Below, piece by piece: positions 25,783 to 33,282 of a stretch of 64,000 bases of DNA. The position numbers were made by a program, and so were the translations under genes. Numbering within the stretch: the stretch's first letter is position 1; each line of letters starts with the position of its first letter. The stretch covers positions 234,286 to 298,285 of the forward strand of contig JAFDXR010000001.1 in the NCBI GenBank assembly GCA_018267825.1. Direction: 5' to 3'. The stretch is from Bacteroidota bacterium (lineage in GTDB: Bacteria > Bacteroidota > Bacteroidia > B-17B0 > Aurantibacillaceae). The notes beneath the pieces were generated by a model. It made no database searches. It had not been told where the DNA came from and saw only the letters and a list, made by a program, of their open reading frames with translations.

Positions 25783-25873
25783 GCGAAAATTACTTTTTTG
25801 CAGATCAATCATAACCTTCAGAGGCTGACTTGGATTTTTTATATATTTAAGATGATATAGTCCATACTATCTG

Positions 25874-26527
25874 ATGAAAAAAACACTTTACCTACTCCTC
25901 ATTTCCATATTAAGCCTGCAGGCAAGTGCCAGCTTGCATTACCCGCAAACCGATAGCCTGAAAGCTTCTAAAAAATGGGGAAAATGGCTGACACAGTTTG
26001 ATCTCAGGGCTCATGATACCATCATCAGCCTCGGTTGCGGGAATGGCTGGCGCGAGTTTGAACTGTCTCTGCTCACCAATGACCTGAACTTTTACCTCGA
26101 GGATCTGGATTCACTTTCCCTGAATCAGCGAAACATTACCAGGGCAAAAACCGAATTTGCAGGCGAACGCAAAAGCCCACTGACCAACACCTTTCGCGCT
26201 GTATACGGTACAAGCCAAACCATCCCGCTCCGCGATGCATTTGCCGATAAGGTCATGATCATGAATGCCTATCACCACTTCGACAACAAGGATATCATGC
26301 TGAAAGAAATATACCGCGTGCTGTTGCCGCATGGCAAACTGATCATCACAGACCATGTTTCCCTTACCGAATCCAAAGAATCGAGCTACGGCTGCGACAG
26401 AACATATTTCCTGCTGAATGAAAAAGACCTGGTTGACCAAATTGAAAAGGCCGGACTTAAACTGCTTTCGGTAAGCCGCATGGAAAAACGAACCCGGGTT
26501 TTTGTATTTGAAAAACAAGGGCCTTAA
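25874..26527 (+). CDS. Class I SAM-dependent methyltransferase-like protein with signal peptide
   Basis: 217 residues. The N terminus MKKTLYLLLISILSLQASAS is a typical Sec signal. The rest is a Rossmann methyltransferase: TIISLGCGNGWREFE (motif I), YLEDLDSLSLNQRNI (acidic end of strand 2), then MIMNAYHHFDNKDIM and LKEIYRVLLPHGKLIITDH (motifs IV-VI). SAM is not expected outside the cytoplasm, so the signal is odd for an active enzyme. It may be an anchored or cytoplasm-retained form, or use another ligand. No recognised operon partner; a lipoprotein gene follows after 83 bases. Confidence 0.8.
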   Translation: MKKTLYLLLISILSLQASASLHYPQTDSLKASKKWGKWLTQFDLRAHDTIISLGCGNGWREFELSLLTNDLNFYLEDLDSLSLNQRNITRAKTEFAGERKSPLTNTFRAVYGTSQTIPLRDAFADKVMIMNAYHHFDNKDIMLKEIYRVLLPHGKLIITDHVSLTESKESSYGCDRTYFLLNEKDLVDQIEKAGLKLLSVSRMEKRTRVFVFEKQGP

Positions 26528-26610
26528 CCTTTTGGTTTATCTTTATAAAAAACATGCTCAAAAAAATCACCAGATTCAGTACATTCATATTCAATCTCAA
26601 AACCAAAAAC

Positions 26611-26994
26611 ATGAAACAGATCAGTATATTATTATTAGCCCTGTTTACCGTATTTCTGATAAGCTGCGCCGGCTCCGACACCTACAGAGGTGCCTGGAAG
26701 GCCATGGATGCCGATGGTGCCAAATACGATCTGGTGTTTGATGCCAAAAGCCTCATTATTAAAGACAGTACAGGCAACAGCTCCACCATAGGCTATACCC
26801 AGAACTCGGTACATATTGAAAACTCCGTAGAAACCTATGGTATCCAGTTAAGCGATGGCAGAACTTACCAGATCAATTTCCCGATTGCCCACGACGAAAG
26901 CCTGGGACTTATCAAAGACGGCAACGGTGTACCCATGTATACCATCAGCCGCAAAGCTTATACAACTTATGACGAGGCATTCCGGTTGAAGTAA
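26611..26994 (+). CDS. Small predicted lipoprotein
   Basis: Start at ATG 26611 gives MKQISILLLALFTVFLISC, a lipoprotein signal with lipobox LISC, then about 108 residues of beta-rich sequence (RGAWKAMDADGAKYDLVFDA and similar strands), resembling lipocalin-like or META-type small folds. An in-frame ATG at 26554 would put 19 basic residues before the signal and is less likely. Family unknown. Confidence 0.75.
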   Translation: MKQISILLLALFTVFLISCAGSDTYRGAWKAMDADGAKYDLVFDAKSLIIKDSTGNSSTIGYTQNSVHIENSVETYGIQLSDGRTYQINFPIAHDESLGLIKDGNGVPMYTISRKAYTTYDEAFRLK

Positions 26995-27068
26995 GACTCC
27001 TGACAATGGCAAAGTTCATGAACGGCATCATCAATAATAAAGAACAAACCAAATTGTATTCATCAAAA

Positions 27069-27629
27069 ATGAAAAAACTACTTAGCGCGCTATTCTTTAT
27101 CACTATATCCATTTATGGGCAAGAAGTTAAAAAATTCTCTTACCCCAACGGGCAGATAAAGTCAGAGGTAGCCTATGACAAAGACCATGTCATAACAAAA
27201 TATTCTCAATGGGATCAATATGGAAATTTGCTCTCTATTGAGGATTTTTCTAAGCTTTATAAAGAGTACCCGAAAAAGGATTTCTCAAAAATAAACTGGA
27301 AGAGTGTAACGGATGGTGTGTTTATATATCAATTCAATAAAAAAGACACTAACGTTGTTGTAAATGACAGTTCTTTTGTTGTCCTGAATTACCAGTGTTA
27401 CTTCGCTAATGGCCAAATGCTCGACAATTCCTTTGCAAGAGGCTGTCCAATGCAAACTCAGTTAAATTATATGATGAAAGGCTTTATTATTGGTATTAAG
27501 CAAATGAAACCAGGAGAAACTGCCCTTATAAAAATAGATCCGAAAATGGCTTATGGAGATAGCCCTTCAGGCAATGTCCCTGCTAATTCAACACTAATAT
27601 ACCTCGTTGAATTACTTTCGGTAAACTAA
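27069..27629 (+). CDS. Exported FKBP-type peptidyl-prolyl isomerase
   Basis: 186 residues from ATG 27069 (MKKLLSALFFITISIYGQ, signal peptide); an upstream in-frame ATG at 27006 has no signal-like start. Residues of about 20-55 contain a MORN/wall-associated style unit (FSYPNGQIKSEVAYDK). Residues of about 85-186 are an FKBP domain with MMKGFIIGIKQMKPGETALI and AYGDSPSGNVPANSTLIYLVELL. Several classical active-site aromatics are kept. Expected to catalyse proline isomerisation during folding of exported proteins. Confidence 0.85.
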   Translation: MKKLLSALFFITISIYGQEVKKFSYPNGQIKSEVAYDKDHVITKYSQWDQYGNLLSIEDFSKLYKEYPKKDFSKINWKSVTDGVFIYQFNKKDTNVVVNDSSFVVLNYQCYFANGQMLDNSFARGCPMQTQLNYMMKGFIIGIKQMKPGETALIKIDPKMAYGDSPSGNVPANSTLIYLVELLSVN

Positions 27630-27680
27630 AAACACTCTGCGTTTTTCTTTATGTTTATCATTTCTGTTATCAAAAAAATT

Positions 27681-27702
27681 GTTGGTGATAACACCAATAG
27701 GG
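27681..27702 (+). repeat. Dispersed hairpin repeat GTTRGTGATAACACCAAYAGGG, copy 2
   Basis: Perfect stem TTGGTG-ATAA-CACCAA. Sits between the FKBP and ATP-grasp genes. See copy 1 at 25761-25782. Confidence 0.7.
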
Positions 27703-27742
27703 ATTAAATACAACACAAATCTATTTTGGTTAATTTTACAGA

Positions 27743-28477
27743 ATGATCCTTTATCTGGAAAAAATAAAAACCGGTCACTTTTCAAACCTAAGCTTTTACG
27801 CAGCTCTGGAAGCTTATTACAATATGGGATTCGAAGTTCGTGAAGTGGAAAGTTTTGATAAACTCACAGAAGTAGAAGAGTCAAACATATTCCTCGGGAG
27901 CATTCAGTTCATTCATCAGGCTTTGCATAAACTTAACAAGCCCATTCCGGAACCGCTCGACTACCCGGAAAGCTTAACTCCATTTCTTGGCAGGAAACTC
28001 TTTGCATCCACCATTAACGATATTGCAAATAATCCTTCCTCATGGAATGTATTTGTCAAACCAAAAGGGATTTCCAAAAAATTTACCGGTCGGGTTATAA
28101 GAGGCACCAAAGACCTGATTGGCTGCGGCGATGTCAATCTCAATACTCCCGTGTGGGTTTCTGAACCTGTAGAATTCGTTGCCGAATGGCGCACTTTTGT
28201 AAGACACAAGCAAATACTTGGAGTCAAACAATATAAAGGAGACTGGAAAGCACACTTTGATGCCGATATTATTGAACAGGCTGTAGGCACTTATCAGGAT
28301 CAACCCGCCGGATTTGCTCTTGACTTTGGCCTCACAAAAGATGGAAAATTACTGCTTGTAGAAGCAAATGATGGCTATTCTCTTGGTAATTACGGCCTTT
28401 TCTATATTGACTATGCTAAATTGTTAGCGTCCAGATGGGCAGAACTATCCGGACAGAAAGACTTGTGCGATTTCTAG
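27743..28477 (+). CDS. ATP-grasp domain protein (R2K/DUF4343-like)
   Basis: 244 residues, cytosolic. The short N-terminal domain is followed by the ATP-grasp core: WNVFVKPKGISKKFTGRVI (phosphate-loop Lys), PVWVSEPVEFVAEWRTFV (hinge), GFALDFGLTKDGKLLLVEAND (metal-binding Asp/Glu/Asn). This spacing is that of the R2K clade, which ligates amino or peptide groups to carboxylates. No neighbour identifies the substrate. Confidence 0.78.
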   Translation: MILYLEKIKTGHFSNLSFYAALEAYYNMGFEVREVESFDKLTEVEESNIFLGSIQFIHQALHKLNKPIPEPLDYPESLTPFLGRKLFASTINDIANNPSSWNVFVKPKGISKKFTGRVIRGTKDLIGCGDVNLNTPVWVSEPVEFVAEWRTFVRHKQILGVKQYKGDWKAHFDADIIEQAVGTYQDQPAGFALDFGLTKDGKLLLVEANDGYSLGNYGLFYIDYAKLLASRWAELSGQKDLCDF

Positions 28478-28514
28478 TGAATCCCGAAAAAGCTTTCGAT
28501 TATTCATCACAACA

Positions 28515-30737
28515 TCACCGGCTTACAATCACCTTAAAGCGCTGCTGTGTTTCCTGCCTGGTAATGATGACATAATAAATCCCATTGCTTTGTGAGGATA
28601 TGTCGAGTGGCATTTGTCCGACCTCTAGTGGTGCTTCTGTAATTACATTACCCAGCACATCTACCACCGATACCCTGTAATGGCCCTGCGGTGCATAACT
28701 GCTGATCGTAAACTGCCCGGCATTCGGGTTCGGATAAATGGCTACCTGCAATTGCTGATTTAAAGGCTCCACCCCGGTTACAGTGGCTACATATTTCTGA
28801 CCATCCGATGTTACCACCGACGACTTCATCAAAGCACCGTCCTGTGCCTGCACGCTTACATAATAGGTTTGGAGTGGCACCAGCGATAAGCCTGTAACCG
28901 TTACCGCCGTATTATTGCCATTACTGGTCCAGTTCACCACGTTGCCGGCACCGGGCGCAGTGCCTATAGCATAGTAATACGTGGTAACAGCCGAATTGGG
29001 ATCACTCGCAGAAGTCCAGTTAGCCTGCAATTGCGAACCATTATACGTTGTATCTATATCACCTCCGGTTCCGTCTTTTATTACCGTCATCGCCACAGGG
29101 TGCGTGTAATCGATATTAAGCGTTTGTGTAGCAACACTGCTGATATTTCCGTTAGGATCAGTTACCAGTGAATTGACGTGCCCTGAAGGTGTCGCCGGGT
29201 TAGGGTTCTGATACCTGACATCATACGTATTTCCCGCACCCACGGTAATGGATGCCGTTGCATTTCGCGAGCGATATACCTTAAAATTATCGACCGTATA
29301 GGTACAGGATGCACTCCGGAACGAAACGTAGCCACCGCCACTGATTGGTGTAGCATCTGTCCATTCAGCCGATTTCACATTATTGACATACACGCGGATC
29401 AGGCCCGTGATGCGATCATAAAGCACTTTAAAATCATATGTCTGGTTTGCCGTGAAATTATAGGCTGTGTCTTTTACCGGCCCGGAACCCCATGAGTTAT
29501 TGGTAACTTCATAAATCTGGATTTTATCATCATCGAGCCTGAACCACACAAAATAAGAGTTTCCACGGTTGCTCGAATCCGGCTGATCCACAAAAAAGTG
29601 AAAACCCGCACGCCTCGTAGTACCTGTTCCACCCATTGTACCTGCCCAATTGTAGAGGTATGTATTTGAGAGCGTTTGTGTAAGCGATGCATACAGGTTC
29701 GTATTTGATGAAACCTGATCGCTTTGCACAAGCGCCTGGCCGGCATTAATACTCCAGGTGCCTGCAGCTTGCGTCCAGTCACTGTTTATGGAAGGTCCGT
29801 TAAAATCATCATTAAAAAAACCATGCGTGCTATTGGCCCGCCAGTCGTTAGAAGCATTGAGATCACTCACCTGGTAAAAGCGACGCTCAATACCCAGGCA
29901 ATTATTATCGGCATCGGTAAACGAAGCTGTAAAAGCGGTTGTATCCCATCCGGCGGGTGTGGTTACCTGCGTGGTTGGCGCTGTCTGATCGAACATAGGA
30001 CCAAGGCACGACACAATGCACGGGCCACCCACTGTAGCCCCATAAAGGCGTGCATTGCCGATACTATCAATTTGCGCGATGGTAGGAATGTATCCCTGGC
30101 CAAAACCAGAATGCGGAAACACCACATAGTCGATAATTCCGGCCGAAGTGCCGCCGGTGCGTACATTGGGATTGACGCCGACGAGGCTGGCAGTGAGAAT
30201 AGATGCTTCGCCGATACTGGTAGTATTTCCGGCGTCTGCATAAATAGCAAAACACGATTGCCCGGTGGTTGTATTGTATACATAAGCCACATCGCCTACA
30301 ATAATATTGCCCGAAGCCAGTACATTGGTTGGCATAGCAATAAAAGGTACCGTTTCTGAATTCACATATCGTAATGGATTGGCAGAAGCATAGTGCGAAT
30401 TGACAAGCGACGTAGTAGATACGTACATTCCGGGATAAGGATCTGAAGCCCCCTGCAGGATAGGATTTCCGCTGGCATCGGTAACGAGCGCCCACCAGTT
30501 ACCAGTGTAACCGGCATTTGCTGTATAATCAAGTCCACTGTTGTTTGGCCCATAAGCACGCGGGCTTCCATCGGCATCAATATACATTTTGGCCCTGTAC
30601 ATCGTCGCGCCGGAGGGATTATGAATATAAACATCAAAGCCCTGAAGTGTACGCTCGTATGTTAAACTGCATGAAACCTGTGACTGACCGAAATAAAGGA
30701 TCCCTAAAAACAAAAGTGTATATATTTTCTTCATCAT
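28515..30737 (-). CDS. T9SS-secreted multidomain protein with type A sorting domain
   Basis: Start at ATG 30737 (MMKKIYTLLFLGILYFGQSQ signal); the frame opens 69 bases earlier but that extension carries no better signal. The 740 residues include a beta-rich N-terminal domain and a cluster about residue 300-500 with a concanavalin/LamG-like sandwich (FNDDFNGPSINSDWTQAAG to VDNFKVY). A fibronectin type III-like domain follows (about 560-650), then a C-terminal type A sorting domain (VAIYPNPNAGQFTIS to the end). Exported by T9SS and probably cell-surface or soluble. Substrate-binding or adhesive role; enzyme residues not recognised. Confidence 0.82.
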   Translation of the reverse strand: MMKKIYTLLFLGILYFGQSQVSCSLTYERTLQGFDVYIHNPSGATMYRAKMYIDADGSPRAYGPNNSGLDYTANAGYTGNWWALVTDASGNPILQGASDPYPGMYVSTTSLVNSHYASANPLRYVNSETVPFIAMPTNVLASGNIIVGDVAYVYNTTTGQSCFAIYADAGNTTSIGEASILTASLVGVNPNVRTGGTSAGIIDYVVFPHSGFGQGYIPTIAQIDSIGNARLYGATVGGPCIVSCLGPMFDQTAPTTQVTTPAGWDTTAFTASFTDADNNCLGIERRFYQVSDLNASNDWRANSTHGFFNDDFNGPSINSDWTQAAGTWSINAGQALVQSDQVSSNTNLYASLTQTLSNTYLYNWAGTMGGTGTTRRAGFHFFVDQPDSSNRGNSYFVWFRLDDDKIQIYEVTNNSWGSGPVKDTAYNFTANQTYDFKVLYDRITGLIRVYVNNVKSAEWTDATPISGGGYVSFRSASCTYTVDNFKVYRSRNATASITVGAGNTYDVRYQNPNPATPSGHVNSLVTDPNGNISSVATQTLNIDYTHPVAMTVIKDGTGGDIDTTYNGSQLQANWTSASDPNSAVTTYYYAIGTAPGAGNVVNWTSNGNNTAVTVTGLSLVPLQTYYVSVQAQDGALMKSSVVTSDGQKYVATVTGVEPLNQQLQVAIYPNPNAGQFTISSYAPQGHYRVSVVDVLGNVITEAPLEVGQMPLDISSQSNGIYYVIITRQETQQRFKVIVSR

Positions 30738-30951
30738 ATCAGAGGAGAATAACAGGCAATTTACAAAAAATAAAAAACCTGCCATGCCGGTTATATTATA
30801 TTTCACAGGGATTTCAAGGCTTTTTATACCATTATCGATTTAGTTATTCCAATGAAGCAAATCACATTTGTGTTTTCTAATCACAATGTAAATCCGTAAT
30901 TTCATATAACACGATCGCTATTTATTATTTAACCCCAGAAATATTTTTCTC

Positions 30952-32862
30952 ATGAAAAAAACATACGCTGTTTTCTGTTTCTTCCTCGCTTCTTGTTTTT
31001 CCTCACTGCTGGCGCAGGTTGTGAACATACAGGTAAATGCCCTGCAGGGGCGTAAGCCTATTTCACCATACATCTATGGCAAGAATAACAATGTTTCCAA
31101 TGATCCCGGATCTCCGACGTCCGCTGCAGAATGGAAACTGATGCGGGATGCAGGTTTACATTTCACCCGCGAGAACGGCGGCAACAATGCTACAAAATAC
31201 AACTGGCGCTTAAAAATCACGAGCCATCCCGACTGGTACAATAATGTATATGCCACCAACTGGGATTACCAGGCCCAGAAACTCAAAGACAGCCTGCCTT
31301 CAGCACAGGGCATGTGGGCCTTTCAGTTATTGGGTAAGGCGGCGAGCAATACCACGCATAACTTCGACGATTGGTCATACAACATGTCGCAATGGTGGTC
31401 GGGTGTACAGCAAAACCTGGCAGGCGGCGGTACGCCCAACAATGGCGGCGGAAGCGTGGCGCAGGTGCAGGGAAATCCAAATCTTTATCTTGAAAACTGG
31501 ACACCCGATTCTACCACTGGCATTCTGAATCACTGGTTCGGCACCGGCGGTCTTAACCTCGACAGCACCAAAATAAGGTACTGGAGCATGGACAATGAAG
31601 TGGATATCTGGAGCGGCACACACGATGATGTATTGAGTGCACAGCCAAATGCCGAAGCTTTTATGCAGCTGTATTTTGCCGTAGCCAAAAAAGCGAGGGC
31701 CAAATACCCGGGCATTAAACTCGTAGGTCCTGTTCCGGCAAGCGAGTGGCAATGGTATGCCTGGGATAACAACAAGATAACGGTAGGTGGCCAGAGTTAT
31801 GTATGGCTCGAGTTTTTCATCAAGCGCATTTCCGAAGAGGAAGCTGCCACCGGTATCCGTCTGCTCGATGTGATAGACATTCACAACTACCCCAATGAGA
31901 CTAATAACAGCGATATCGTGCAATTGCACAGGATCTATTTTGATACAACCTACAATTATCCGGGGGCCAATGGTGTAAAAACCACAAGCCCTTCGGGCTG
32001 GGATCCATCGATTACCAAGGAATATATCTTCGGACGCTGCAACCAGTGGCTCAATCAATACATGGGCCCCAACCATGGTGTCAGATTAAGTGTTTCTGAA
32101 TTTGGTATTACAAACAACAATGCAAATGTTACGGCCTCATGTTATGGATCAACGCTTGGTACATTTGCCGATAATGGTGTGGAGTTTTTCTCGCCCTGGG
32201 ATTGGTATCCGGGCATGTGGGAAACCATGCACCTTTTCAGCCGCTATGGTAAAAACATCCGTGTGCAATCCGGCTCGAGCGAGGAACTCAATGTATCGGC
32301 CTACTCATCGGTAAATACACCCGGCGACTCCATGACTGTGATTCTTGTAAACCGATCGCTCAGTGCTGCTAAAACAGCCAGCATTTCATTATCCAACTTC
32401 CCTGTGCCGAATGGAACCTATACCTACAAACGATTATACCAGCTGCCTTCACAGGAAACATTCGTATCGCACACAAATAATGCACTCACAACCGGCACCG
32501 TACTCACTGCGGGAAACACCTTTACCGCCTCGCTCCCACCCCTGTCGATCACAGCTGTAATATTGGCTAATCCTATGGCAACAGGTATCAAGGCAAATTC
32601 CGAAACAAGCTGCCAGGCTAAACTGTATCCAAACCCGGTTTCAGGTTCCGGCTTTTACATTGAGCTGGCAGACCAGAAATGGCGTGACCTGCGCGTAACC
32701 TGTTACGATGCCCTGGGCCATATTGTGTATTCGGAACTGCATGCCGGGTTAAATGCAACGGTGATTGAAGTGCCCTGCAAAACCATGCCGCAGGGTGTTT
32801 ATACGGTTCAGCTTTCCTGTGGTGATCAGAAAATCTGGACCTCCAGGTTTGTAAAACTGTAA
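30952..32862 (+). CDS. T9SS-secreted glycoside hydrolase, GH44-like
   Basis: 636 residues with signal MKKTYAVFCFFLASCFSSLLAQ. The catalytic part (about 22-460) starts PISPYIYGKNNNVSN and has FTRENGGNNATKYNW. RYWSMDNEVDIWSGTH (about 205) places the acid/base Glu as in GH44; DVIDIHNYP (about 305) follows, and LSVSEFGI (about 378) carries the probable nucleophile Glu. A beta-sandwich follows, then a type A sorting domain from CQAKLYPNPVSGSGFYIEL. GH44 enzymes cut beta-1,4-glucan or xyloglucan; here the fit is good but some GH44 residues differ (NEVD in place of NEPD). Divergent from the other T9SS cargo gene. Confidence 0.85.
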   Translation: MKKTYAVFCFFLASCFSSLLAQVVNIQVNALQGRKPISPYIYGKNNNVSNDPGSPTSAAEWKLMRDAGLHFTRENGGNNATKYNWRLKITSHPDWYNNVYATNWDYQAQKLKDSLPSAQGMWAFQLLGKAASNTTHNFDDWSYNMSQWWSGVQQNLAGGGTPNNGGGSVAQVQGNPNLYLENWTPDSTTGILNHWFGTGGLNLDSTKIRYWSMDNEVDIWSGTHDDVLSAQPNAEAFMQLYFAVAKKARAKYPGIKLVGPVPASEWQWYAWDNNKITVGGQSYVWLEFFIKRISEEEAATGIRLLDVIDIHNYPNETNNSDIVQLHRIYFDTTYNYPGANGVKTTSPSGWDPSITKEYIFGRCNQWLNQYMGPNHGVRLSVSEFGITNNNANVTASCYGSTLGTFADNGVEFFSPWDWYPGMWETMHLFSRYGKNIRVQSGSSEELNVSAYSSVNTPGDSMTVILVNRSLSAAKTASISLSNFPVPNGTYTYKRLYQLPSQETFVSHTNNALTTGTVLTAGNTFTASLPPLSITAVILANPMATGIKANSETSCQAKLYPNPVSGSGFYIELADQKWRDLRVTCYDALGHIVYSELHAGLNATVIEVPCKTMPQGVYTVQLSCGDQKIWTSRFVKL

Positions 32863-33282
32863 GGTCCATGGGCCTGATTTCCTTTTGATTTGACGAAATT
32901 CTTTCATTTTAAGAACCTTCATTCCCATTATATCGAAAAAAAGGGACATACAGGGTATTAAGTCCGGAATAGGTTTCGGATTGATTTCATAACGACCCTG
33001 GAAAAGCAAAGATTATCGCGAATGGTTTGAACAACGTGTCATTGTATTTATTTTCAGGCAGCATCTGAAATATGCTCCCGCTGCATTTTTCGGTTAAAAA
33101 AAATTCGTCTAGTTTTTCATGCAACTCGTCTAGGTATTTCAACCTTCTCAAACGGCCATTTATCCAAAAACCATTGATTATCAAGAACCTAAGCAACAAT
33201 ATTTCATGTAAAAATAAAAGTCCGCCTGTAACTTTTTTTAACATTTCGCGTAAACCCATTCAGATCCCGAAAACTCCCATAT
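32863..33282. other. Intergenic region before the giant adhesin
   Basis: 420 bases with no supportable gene; a 90-codon minus-strand frame inside it matches nothing. No exact TAnnTTTG is seen (TAGGTTTC at 32971 is one base off). A direct repeat TCGTCTAG is listed separately. Confidence 0.6.
33105..33133 (+). promoter_or_regulatory. Direct repeat TCGTCTAG, 21-bp spacing, upstream of the adhesin
   Basis: TCGTCTAG at 33105-33112 and again at 33126-33133, both followed by a similar T-rich TTTC. The 21-base period equals two helical turns, a common layout for regulator pairs. It lies 150-178 bases ahead of the adhesin start. Confidence 0.3.

Noticed and set aside
25500-25873. Integrase or transposase for the ATPase/RloB insert
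   Set aside because: No recombinase-like frame and no terminal inverted repeats found between 23360 and 25873.
32987-33259. 90-codon minus-strand frame before the adhesin
   Set aside because: No signal, no family resemblance and no promoter; composition looks like intergenic DNA.
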